From Streptomyces sp. SirexAA-E (GTDB lineage: Bacteria > Actinomycetota > Actinomycetes > Streptomycetales > Streptomycetaceae): a stretch of 64,000 nucleotides of DNA. Below, one piece after another: positions 57,212 through 64,000 of this stretch; position 1 is the first letter of the stretch; every line of letters begins with the position of its first letter. Made by a program: the position numbers and the translations under genes. The notes beneath the pieces were generated by a model, which was not told the origin of the DNA, made no database searches, and worked only from the letters and a program-made list of their open reading frames with translations. The stretch covers positions 2,914,001 to 2,978,000 of the forward strand of contig NC_015953.1 in the NCBI RefSeq assembly GCF_000177195.2, in the 5' to 3' direction.

Positions 57212-58149
57212 GCGACCTCCTCCTTGCTCACGGCCTCGGCCGCACCGTCCACAGTGACGTACAGGTCCACCAGCTCGCGCAGCTTCGCGGTGACCACTTC
57301 GGGCGCCTCCACCGGCGTCATATGCCCCATGCCCGTCAGCTCGGTGAGCCCGAGGCTGTGCGGGAGCGCCGCCTCTATGGCCCGCGCGTGCACGGGCGGC
57401 GTCAGCCGGTCCTCGGTGCCCGCGATGACGGCGGTCGGCAGCCTCAGCTCCCGTACGTCGGCCTCGAGGTCGAGCTCCGCGAGCACATGGCCCCAGGCGA
57501 CGCGCGCTTTGCGTGGGCACGCGTGCACGATCCTGGCACAGGTGTCGACCCGTTCCGGAGCGGAACCACGTCCCATCGTCGCGTACTTGAGGACCGCCCT
57601 GGACGCGGCCGTGACCGGACCGAGCGGCGCCCGGGCGCCCAGGACCGCCGCGGTCATCCGGGTCCGCAGCGCCCCGGCCCGCAGCGGCAGCACCAGTGAT
57701 TCGGCGGTCAGCCGGGCACTGCCGGTGCTGCACAGCAGGACGGCCGCGCCGTGCTCGCGCACGGTGTCCCGGCCCGCCGCCGCCATGAGGGTCATTCCCC
57801 CCATCGAGTGCCCGGCGAGCACCGCCTTCCGCCCGGGCGCGAGAGTGGCCCGCAGCACGGCTTCCAGATCGTCGGCGAGCGCCTGTGTGCTGTATCCGCC
57901 CGGGCCGGCGTCCGGCGAACGCCCGTGGCCCCGCTGGTCGTAGACGACGACGCGGTGGTCGGCCGCCAGATCGCGTATCTGCGCGGCCCAGAAATGGGTG
58001 TTGCAGGTCCAGCCGTGTGCCAGGACGACGGCGGGGGCGTCCTCGGGGCCGTGCAGCTCCACATGGACACGCGAGCCGTCGGCGGAGGTCACGGTCATCT
58101 CGCGTACGGGGACGGGCGGGGCGTCCGCGCGGTGCAGCAGCCGGCTCAT
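57208..58149 (-). CDS. Alpha/beta hydrolase of the BVMO operon
   Basis: A 313-residue alpha/beta hydrolase. Oxyanion motif HGW (46-48), nucleophile elbow GHSMGG with catalytic Ser, catalytic Asp in GTEDRLTPP and catalytic His in GMGHMTP are all visible. Following a Baeyer-Villiger enzyme, it may hydrolyse the ester product. Both ends overlap their neighbours by 4 bp. Confidence 0.9.
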   Translation of the reverse strand: MSRLLHRADAPPVPVREMTVTSADGSRVHVELHGPEDAPAVVLAHGWTCNTHFWAAQIRDLAADHRVVVYDQRGHGRSPDAGPGGYSTQALADDLEAVLRATLAPGRKAVLAGHSMGGMTLMAAAGRDTVREHGAAVLLCSTGSARLTAESLVLPLRAGALRTRMTAAVLGARAPLGPVTAASRAVLKYATMGRGSAPERVDTCARIVHACPRKARVAWGHVLAELDLEADVRELRLPTAVIAGTEDRLTPPVHARAIEAALPHSLGLTELTGMGHMTPVEAPEVVTAKLRELVDLYVTVDGAAEAVSKEEVA

Positions 58150-59669
58150 CGCGCGGCCTCCTCGGCCAGGACGGCCTTCCGCGGCCCGTTCGGGACGGGC
58201 GGCCGGATGACCTCGTACTCGGCCAGGTCGACCGCGCGGGTGGCCCGCCGGAACTCGGCGGTGGTGCCCGGCCAGACGGTCGTGTTGCGGCCGGTGGAGT
58301 CCAGGTACCAGCTGGTGCAGCCCCCGGTGTTCCACACGGTCCGCTTCATCCGGTCCTGGACCCGCCGGTTCCAGGCGCCGACGGCGGAGGAGCGGGCACC
58401 CAGGGCGACACGGCCGCCGAGCACGTCCAGTTGGCGCAGGTAGTCGGCCATGTAGTTCAGCTGGGACTCGATCATCAGGATCATCGAGGAGTTCCCGAGC
58501 CCGGTGTTGGGGCCGATGATCGTCATCCAGTTGGGGAAGCCCGCGGCGCTCGCGCCGCGCAGCGACTCCATGCCGTCCTTCCAGGACTCGGCGAGCGTGA
58601 TGCCCTCGGCGCCGACGACCCGGTCCGCGATCGGCATGTCCGTCACGTGGAAGCCGGTGCCGAGGACGATGACGTCCGCCTCGGTCTCCGTACCGTCCGA
58701 GGCGACGAGGGTGGAGCCGCGCACCTCGGACAGACCGGAGGCGACCACGTCCACATTGGGCTCGGCGAGCGCGGGGTAGTAGGCGTTGGAGAGCAGGATG
58801 CGCTTGCAGCCGATGCGGTAGGAGGGGGTCAGCTTGGCCCGCAGCTGCGGATCCTTGATCGCCCGTGCCATGTTGGCCTTGGCTATCCGCTCCACGAGGC
58901 CGAGCTGGTCGGGGTGCTTGGTGAAGGCACCCACCTGCAACTCCCGGATGCCCCAGAGCAGTCCGCGGCGCGCGGTGCCGGTGAAGGGGAGCGCGCGGTG
59001 CAGCCACTTCTCGGCGCCGCTGATCGCGCGGTCCATGCGCGGCATCACCCAGGGCGGGGTCCGCTGGAAGAGGGTGAGCCGGCGGGCCTGCGGCTGGATC
59101 TCCGGCACGATCTGGATGGCGGAGGCGCCGGTGCCGATCACCGCGACGCGCTTGCCCGCGAGGTCGTAGTCGTGGTCCCACTGCGCGGAGTGGAAGACCT
59201 TGCCCGGGAAGTCGGCGAGCCCCGGTATGTCGGGCAGCTTGGGGTCGGAGAGCGGACCGGTCGCGGAGACGACGACGTCCGCGGTGAAGGTGGCACCGTT
59301 CGCCGCCTCGATCACCCAGTGCAGCGCGTCGTTGTCCCAGCGCATCAGGGTGACTTCGTGGTTCAGCCGGATGTGCGGGCGCAGCCCGAAGGTGTCGGCC
59401 ACACGCTCCAGGTAGGCGCGGATGTGCTCCTGCCCGGAGAAGGTGCGCGGCCAGTCGGGGTTGGGCGCGAACGAGAAGGAGTAGAGGTGGGACGGTACGT
59501 CGCAGGCGCAGCCCGGGTAGCTGTTGTCGCGCCAGGTACCACCGACGGAACCGGCTCGCTCCAGGACCAGGAAGTCGGTGATGCCTTCGCGGCGGAGCCG
59601 GACCGCGGCCCCGAGGCCCCCGAATCCGGATCCGATCACCGCCACTCGTACGTGCTCGTGCTGGGCCAT
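58146..59669 (-). CDS. Flavin-dependent (Baeyer-Villiger type) monooxygenase
   Basis: A 507-residue two-dinucleotide-binding flavoprotein. FAD motif GSGFGGLG is at 13-20, NADPH motif GTGASA follows the middle, and the type I BVMO fingerprint FPGKVFHSAQW is present between them, with ATGxxSxPxxP-like sequence before it. It inserts oxygen into a ketone to give an ester. ATG 59669 follows GGGGAGG. It is the first gene of a coupled BVMO-hydrolase-SDR operon. Confidence 0.92.
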   Translation of the reverse strand: MAQHEHVRVAVIGSGFGGLGAAVRLRREGITDFLVLERAGSVGGTWRDNSYPGCACDVPSHLYSFSFAPNPDWPRTFSGQEHIRAYLERVADTFGLRPHIRLNHEVTLMRWDNDALHWVIEAANGATFTADVVVSATGPLSDPKLPDIPGLADFPGKVFHSAQWDHDYDLAGKRVAVIGTGASAIQIVPEIQPQARRLTLFQRTPPWVMPRMDRAISGAEKWLHRALPFTGTARRGLLWGIRELQVGAFTKHPDQLGLVERIAKANMARAIKDPQLRAKLTPSYRIGCKRILLSNAYYPALAEPNVDVVASGLSEVRGSTLVASDGTETEADVIVLGTGFHVTDMPIADRVVGAEGITLAESWKDGMESLRGASAAGFPNWMTIIGPNTGLGNSSMILMIESQLNYMADYLRQLDVLGGRVALGARSSAVGAWNRRVQDRMKRTVWNTGGCTSWYLDSTGRNTTVWPGTTAEFRRATRAVDLAEYEVIRPPVPNGPRKAVLAEEAAR

Positions 59670-59701
59670 GCTGCCGCCTCCCCGCGGTACGTACACGACT
59701 C

Positions 59702-59719
59702 TGCCAGCAATCACTGGCA
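59702..59719. promoter_or_regulatory. Palindrome upstream of the BVMO operon
   Basis: TGCCAG-N6-CTGGCA is a perfect inverted repeat 33 bp before the BVMO start. It is a candidate operator or leader element. Confidence 0.45.
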
Positions 59720-59776
59720 TGGTTGGGAGGGTAGAGCAGCTCCGTACCGATGGGTAGGGGGCGTACCAAGGAAAGT

Positions 59777-59787
59777 TACCGGCGGTA
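59777..59787. promoter_or_regulatory. Short palindrome near the MerR gene
   Basis: TACCG-G-CGGTA lies 17 bp before the MerR start and may be part of the MerR operator; related CGTACC copies lie at 59753 and 59763. Confidence 0.35.
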
Positions 59788-59804
59788 CAACATAGGGTTC
59801 GGCT

Positions 59805-60638
59805 GTGGCTGAAAGACGCGAGCACCGCGAGTACCGCATGGAGGAGCTGGCCGAGGAGGCCGGCATCACCGTGCGCACCCTGCGCTTCTACCGCGAGCGG
59901 GGACTCATCCAGCCACCGCGCCGGGAGGGCCGCATCGCCTGGTACGACGACCACCACCTGGCCCGGCTGCGCACGATCACCGGCCTGCTGGAACGCGGCC
60001 ACACCCTCAACGGCATCGCCGACCTCGCCGCCACCTTCGACAGCGGACGCGACGTGGCCGAGGTGCTGGGCCTGGGCGAACCGACCGAGGAGACCCCGGT
60101 ACGCCTGACACCGGAGCAGCTGGCCGACTACTTCGCGGGCGAGGCCACCGCGGAGAACCTTTCCGCCGCCATGGAGCTGGGCTACCTCGGCACGGACGGC
60201 GACACGATCGTGCACATCAGCCGCCGCCTGCTGGAGGCGTCGTCCGAGCTGGTGCGGGCCGGCGTGCCGCTCGCCTCGGTCCTCTCGGCGGGCCGCCTGG
60301 TCCGCGAGCACGCCGACGCGCTCGCGGAGCTCTGCGTCCGCGTCCTGCGCACCCACACCGCGGACACCGGCCAGGACCAACTGCGGTCCCTGGCCCACGC
60401 GGTGGTGGACGCGGAGCTGTCCATGGCCCTGGACCGCCGACTGCGCGACGAAGGCGCGCCGGCGGACGGGTCACACCGGACGGACGCAGGGGCGGACAGC
60501 GGCGGCCCGGGGCGCACTCCGGCGGATTCGGACGCAACCCGGGAGCGCGCTCCGGCGGACGGGGGCGGGCCCCGGGGCCGCGCCCCGGCGGTCGGCAAGG
60601 CGCCCCGGGAGCACGCGCCGCCGGGACACGGCGCCTAA
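59805..60638 (+). CDS. MerR-family regulator
   Basis: A 277-residue protein with an N-terminal MerR winged helix (about 11-80, including EEAGITVRTLRFYRERGL). The middle is an unassigned helical domain and the last 60 residues are Pro/Ala/Arg-rich and probably disordered. No metal-binding Cys is seen, so an organic ligand is more likely. Divergent from the BVMO operon, which it probably controls. GTG 59805. Confidence 0.85.
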   Translation: MAERREHREYRMEELAEEAGITVRTLRFYRERGLIQPPRREGRIAWYDDHHLARLRTITGLLERGHTLNGIADLAATFDSGRDVAEVLGLGEPTEETPVRLTPEQLADYFAGEATAENLSAAMELGYLGTDGDTIVHISRRLLEASSELVRAGVPLASVLSAGRLVREHADALAELCVRVLRTHTADTGQDQLRSLAHAVVDAELSMALDRRLRDEGAPADGSHRTDAGADSGGPGRTPADSDATRERAPADGGGPRGRAPAVGKAPREHAPPGHGA

Positions 60639-61450
60639 CGCTCGTACGTGACGGTGACCGGCGCGTGGTCGCTCCACCGCTCGCCGTGCGTGGCGGCACG
60701 CTCGACCCACGCCTTCACGGCTCGGGCGGCGAGGCCCTCGGTCGCGACCTGGTAGTCGATGCGCCAGCCCGCGTCGTTGTCGAACGCCCGGCCGCGGTAG
60801 GACCACCACGAGTACGGCCCCTCCTGGTCCGGGTGCAGCGCGCGGACCACGTCGACGTACGCCGCCTCCTCGAAGACCCGGGTGAGCCACGCCCGCTCCT
60901 CCGGGAGGAAGCCGGAGTTCTTCTTGTTGGCCTTCCAGTTCTTCAGGTCGGCCTCCCGGTGCGCGATGTTCCAGTCGCCGCACACGAGGACCTCGCGCCC
61001 CGCGGCGGCGGCGCGCACCTTGAGCCCTTCCAGGTACGGCAGGAAGGCCGCCATGAAGCGCTCCTTCTCGTCCTGGCGCTCCGTACCGACGTCACCGGAG
61101 GGCAGATACAGGCTCGCGACCGTCACCCCCGGGAGATCGACCTCGACGTACCGGCCGCCGGTGTCGAATTCCTCACTCCCCGGGACGTCGAATCCACCGA
61201 ACCCGATCTGCACGCGCTCCGGCGCCTGCCGCGTGTAGAGGGACACCCCCGCGCGCCCCTTGGCCGCCGCGGGGGCGTGAACGGTGTGCCACCCCTCGGG
61301 TTCACGCACCTCTTCGGGCAGCTGCTGCGGCTCGGCGCGCACCTCCTGGAGGCACACGACGTCGGCCTCGGACTGCGCCAGCCATTCCACGAAACCCTTC
61401 TTCGCGGCGGCACGGAGCCCATTAACATTCACGGAGGTAACGGTCAGCAT
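60635..61450 (-). CDS. xthA: Exodeoxyribonuclease III
   Basis: A 271-residue Mg-dependent AP endonuclease/3'-5' exonuclease of base excision repair. Conserved motifs: VNVNGLRA near the start, LQEVRA, the Tyr in SLYLPSGD, GDWNIAH, and WSDHAPV at the end with the catalytic His. It overlaps the MerR 3' end by 4 bp. Confidence 0.94.
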   Translation of the reverse strand: MLTVTSVNVNGLRAAAKKGFVEWLAQSEADVVCLQEVRAEPQQLPEEVREPEGWHTVHAPAAAKGRAGVSLYTRQAPERVQIGFGGFDVPGSEEFDTGGRYVEVDLPGVTVASLYLPSGDVGTERQDEKERFMAAFLPYLEGLKVRAAAAGREVLVCGDWNIAHREADLKNWKANKKNSGFLPEERAWLTRVFEEAAYVDVVRALHPDQEGPYSWWSYRGRAFDNDAGWRIDYQVATEGLAARAVKAWVERAATHGERWSDHAPVTVTYER

Positions 61451-61490
61451 CCGGAAACAGTACCTACTTCACTCAACGCATAGACGTACG

Positions 61491-61979
61491 ATGGTTCGCA
61501 TGATTATTCAGCCCCGCCCCTTCGACCACCCCGACGCCGTCAAACTCAACGACCAGGTGCAGCTCGAATACGCCGAGCGCTACAGCGACGAGGGCGATCT
61601 CACACCGCTCGACCCGACCATGTTCGACCCGCCGCGCGGTCTGTACCTCCTCGCCTACGACGAGCAGGACCGCCCGGTGGCGACCGGTGGCTGGCGCACC
61701 CAGGACGCGAACGGCGAGGGCTACTCCGACGGCGACGCCGAGATCAAGCGCATGTTCGTGATCCCCGAAGGCCGGAACAGGGGCCTCGCCCGCCGCATCC
61801 TCGCCGCCCTGGAGGCCGACGCGACGGCGGCGGGCCGCACCCGCATGGTCCTGGAGACCGGCGACCAGCAGCCGGAGGCGGTCGCGCTGTACACCTCCTG
61901 CGGCTACGAGGTCTGCGCGAAGTTCGGGTACTACCGCGCGTACGAGAGCAGCATCTGCATGGCCAAGCCGCTGGTCTAG
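61491..61979 (+). CDS. GNAT-family N-acetyltransferase
   Basis: A protein of about 162 residues. The acetyl-CoA motif RNRGLARRIL (R-x-x-G-x-A) and the VALYTSCGYEVC end are typical GNAT. No ribosome site is seen; TAGACG at 61481-61486 lies so close to ATG 61491 that the mRNA may be leaderless. ATG 61500 is the alternative start. It is divergent from xthA. Confidence 0.85.
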   Translation: MVRMIIQPRPFDHPDAVKLNDQVQLEYAERYSDEGDLTPLDPTMFDPPRGLYLLAYDEQDRPVATGGWRTQDANGEGYSDGDAEIKRMFVIPEGRNRGLARRILAALEADATAAGRTRMVLETGDQQPEAVALYTSCGYEVCAKFGYYRAYESSICMAKPLV

Positions 61980-61985
61980 GGGGCG

Positions 61986-62052
61986 CCGGCCGGGCTGGGT
62001 GCTCGGCCGGGCTGGGTGCCCTCGCCGGGCTGGGTGCCCTCGCCGGGCTAGG
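61986..62052. repeat. Short tandem repeat between GNAT and methyltransferase genes
   Basis: CCGGGCTGGGTGC occurs three times (61990, 62007, 62025) and a fourth, altered copy at 62043 carries the stop codon of the methyltransferase. Spacing is 17-18 bp. Confidence 0.75.
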
Positions 62053-62836
62053 GGACCCTGGCCACCCCGACGTAGAACCCACTGCGTTCGTACACCGGCG
62101 CGGTCTGCCCCTCCTGGTGCCACTCCGGCGCAGTCACCAGTCCCGGGTCCACCAGCTCCAGCCCCTCGAAGAACGGCTCGACCTCGGCACGCGTCCGCAT
62201 CCGGAGCGCGATGGCGCCCTTCTCGTACGCGGACTCGGTCTCCTGCCTCAGCTCCGGGTGCTGGTCGGCGGTCCCGTGCGAGAGGACCAGGTAACTCCCC
62301 GACGGAAGGGCGTCGACCAGGGTGCGGGTGATGCCGTACGGGTCCTGGTCGTCAGGCAGGAAGTGCATCAGCGCGATCAGGGAGAGGGCGACGGGCCGGG
62401 TGAAGTCCAGCGTCCTGGCGGCCCGTTCGACGATCGCCTCGGCCTCGCGCACATCGGCGTGGATGTAGTCGGTCATCCCCTCCGGGCTGCTGACCAGCAG
62501 TGCCTCCGCGTGGCGGAGGACGATGGGATCGTTGTCCGTGTAGACGACCCGGGCGTGCGGTGTGACGGCCTGGACGACCTGGTGGAGGTTGGGCGAGGTC
62601 GGGATGCCGGTCCCGATGTCCAGGAACTGGTCGACCCCTTGCGCCGCGAGCCAGCCGGACGCACGGTGCATGAACGCCCGGTTCCGCGCCGCGTTGGCCC
62701 GCGCCTCGGCCGGCAGCTTCTCGGCGACCTCCTGGTCGACCGGATAGTTGTCCTTGCCGCCCAGCAACCAGTCGTAGACGCGCGCCGGGTGCGGCTTGCT
62801 GGTGTCGATGCGGGAGCTGGGTATACCGGCCGTCAC
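62048..62836 (-). CDS. SAM-dependent methyltransferase (DUF574 family)
   Basis: A 262-residue protein of the actinomycete DUF574 family: hallmark PARVYDWLLGGKDNYPVD at about 15-32, then SAM motif FLDIGTGIPT, and YTDNDPIVLRHA. Target unknown; the family is expanded in Streptomyces. GTG 62836 has GGAGGAG upstream. The 259-bp gap up to the next terminator (62837-63095) shows nothing recognisable. Confidence 0.88.
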   Translation of the reverse strand: MTAGIPSSRIDTSKPHPARVYDWLLGGKDNYPVDQEVAEKLPAEARANAARNRAFMHRASGWLAAQGVDQFLDIGTGIPTSPNLHQVVQAVTPHARVVYTDNDPIVLRHAEALLVSSPEGMTDYIHADVREAEAIVERAARTLDFTRPVALSLIALMHFLPDDQDPYGITRTLVDALPSGSYLVLSHGTADQHPELRQETESAYEKGAIALRMRTRAEVEPFFEGLELVDPGLVTAPEWHQEGQTAPVYERSGFYVGVARVP

Positions 62837-63095
62837 AGGACGCTCCTCCGTACGGAACCACGGGCAGTGAACGCCGCACCTGACCTGGGCGGCGACCTCG
62901 ACGACGGCCACCGGCAAGGCGGGTGAGCAGGGACAGCCTAAGCGGTGCGGAGGGGCGGAGCTCCGGCCCCCGGACACCGTTCACGGCCGGAAGGCCTTCG
63001 CGGGAGGCCGCCCATGGCCCAAGGGGGCTGAGCGAACAGGCCGGGCGGACCACTCCCCCGGTGACGCGCCCCGCCGCCGCCTTCACTCCGAAACG

Positions 63096-63135
63096 ACGAG
63101 ATCCCGCCCGATCTTTCGATCGGGCGGGATCTCGT
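63096..63135 (-). terminator. Terminator after tRNA-Ala
   Basis: An 18-bp perfect stem (63096-63113 with 63118-63135) and 4-base loop lie just beyond the 3' end of the tRNA on its strand. Confidence 0.85.
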
Positions 63136-63143
63136 GTGTGCGG

Positions 63144-63217
63144 TGGACCTGTGGGGATTTGAACCCCAGACCCCCTCGATGCGAACGAGGTGCGCTACCA
63201 GACTGCGCCACAGGCCC
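63144..63217 (-). tRNA. tRNA-Ala (anticodon CGC)
   Basis: A full cloverleaf on the minus strand. Acceptor GGGCCTG pairs with CAGGTCC, with the third pair being G-T, the alanine identity element. Anticodon stem CCTCG/CGAGG encloses TTCGCAT, giving CGC. The T-loop is GGTTCAAATCC. Confidence 0.95.
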
Positions 63218-63304
63218 TTGCAACGAGTGAAACTCTAGCACCCTCATCGGGGTGCTCGGAAATCCGTATCCCGGCAGGTCACCGAGTCGGCTCCGTCGCC
63301 GGTC

Positions 63305-64000
63305 TCACTCGTTGGCCGCGCGGGGCCGGTCCTCGTCGTCGTACTGGTCGAAGAGGGGAGTACGGCCGCGGTCACGGCCGCGCTTGGACTGGTTGCCGCG
63401 CCGACGGGGCGCCGGGTCCGCGTCGGGGACGACGGGGTGCGAGGTGCCCGTCTGGGAGGGTTCCGCCGTGCTGGAGCGGGCCGCGCTCCAGGTCTCCGGG
63501 TCGCCGACCTCCACCCCGCCCGTGGCGCGCGGGGCGACCGGGGCGGTGACGTAGGTCGGCAGCGGTACGGGCACGGGCTCCCAGCTGTCGCCCTGGGCCG
63601 GGCCGCGTTCGCGCTGCTGGTCCACCCACTCGGCGTGGTCCGTCTGCTCGACGAGCGCACGGCGGCCGGCTTCCTGCGGAGAGACCGTCGGGGCGGGGAT
63701 CGGGTGGCCCGCTTCGGGCTCCTCGTCGGGCTCGGCGGCGACCGCCGAGGCCGGCTGGTGCCTGCGCGGGCGGTTCTCGCGGAGCCGCTGGGCGGCCACC
63801 TCCGCCCTGCGCCGGTCCATGGTGAAGACGAACCGGCGGCGTTCCTGCCCGCGCAGATGGACGATGTACGCGCTGAGCATCACCGCGGGGACGGCGGGTG
63901 CCCAGAGGAAGCGGAGTCCGCCGACCGCCGCCACGACCGTGCCCAGCGTGAACGCCAGGAACAGGACGGTGGTCGTACGCCGACGGCGCGCGAGGACCTG
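63305..64000 (-). CDS. sepX: Divisome protein SepX/GlpR, 5' end outside the window
   Basis: The frame is open to the window edge (232 codons incl. stop visible). It begins inside an Arg-rich VLARRRRTTT segment followed by two hydrophobic segments separated by a short turn, then HLRGQERRRFVFTMDRRRAEVAAQRLRE and a long disordered acidic/Pro-rich tail ending in ANE. This matches what I recall of Streptomyces SepX, a membrane-associated division protein. It is 87 bp upstream of tRNA-Ala with nothing notable between. Confidence 0.7.
   Translation of the reverse strand, partial: QVLARRRRTTTVLFLAFTLGTVVAAVGGLRFLWAPAVPAVMLSAYIVHLRGQERRRFVFTMDRRRAEVAAQRLRENRPRRHQPASAVAAEPDEEPEAGHPIPAPTVSPQEAGRRALVEQTDHAEWVDQQRERGPAQGDSWEPVPVPLPTYVTAPVAPRATGGVEVGDPETWSAARSSTAEPSQTGTSHPVVPDADPAPRRRGNQSKRGRDRGRTPLFDQYDDEDRPRAANE

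Overview
The window is chromosomal DNA of a Streptomyces or very close relative. GC is very high throughout, GTG starts and 4-bp stop/start overlaps are frequent, and the gene set is typical: galTEK, tam/tamR, a tricorn-type protease, an SsgA-like protein, SepX, and an XRE/DUF397 pair. The backbone (tRNA-Gln, glmU, prs, rplY, pth, ppc, desaturase, gal, ABC-F, ispE, rsmA, tatD, rsmI, pmt, penicillin-binding protein) matches from memory the S. coelicolor region around SCO3120-SCO3170, and parts match the M. tuberculosis glmU-prs-rplY-pth and tatD-ksgA-ispE blocks. No database search was possible.

Layout. 0-3.5 kb: a YwqJ-type deaminase with a SUKH-3 immunity partner, an orphan NarL-type sensor kinase, and an HTH plus LAGLIDADG-like protein next to tRNA-Gln. 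3.5-11 kb: cell-wall precursor and PRPP synthesis (glmU, prs), rplY, pth, a small membrane protein and ppc. 11-16 kb: an acyl desaturase coupled to its TetR regulator, a decayed Uma2 gene, divergent tam/tamR, an orphan response regulator and a GNAT. 16-21.7 kb: galTEK divergent from a sodium/solute symporter and a small membrane partner. 21.7-25.2 kb: DUF397/XRE genes divergent from a small Cys-containing protein and a PIMT-like methyltransferase, then a degenerate response regulator. 25.2-31.3 kb: three tandem paralogues with a Pro/Gly/Tyr-rich cytoplasmic tail, one membrane segment and an external PQQ-type propeller. 31.3-43 kb: ABC-F ATPase, lipoprotein, ispE, rsmA, tatD, zinc-ribbon protein, rsmI, protein O-mannosyltransferase and penicillin-binding transpeptidase. 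43-49.4 kb: YbaK deacylase, EamA exporter, SDR, serine hydrolase, an ECF nickel/cobalt importer and an SsgA-like protein. 49.4-56 kb: TetR-MMPL exporter operon divergent from a tricorn protease. 56-64 kb: a BVMO/hydrolase/SDR operon divergent from a MerR regulator, xthA, GNAT, DUF574 methyltransferase, tRNA-Ala, and a sepX gene cut by the window end.

The most useful new observations are at the DNA level. They include a Nur-box-like site that points to nickel for the CbiMQO importer, and palindromes that look like operators for the desaturase/TetR, TetR/MMPL and XRE units. A 65-bp MITE-like element supplies the ispE stop codon. Degenerate copies of the pmt 3' end lie downstream of pmt. The expected rpf-family gene between tatD and rsmA is absent, and a Uma2 gene has been reduced to fused ends with a frameshift. 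The window holds no phage, CRISPR array, rRNA or large biosynthetic cluster.
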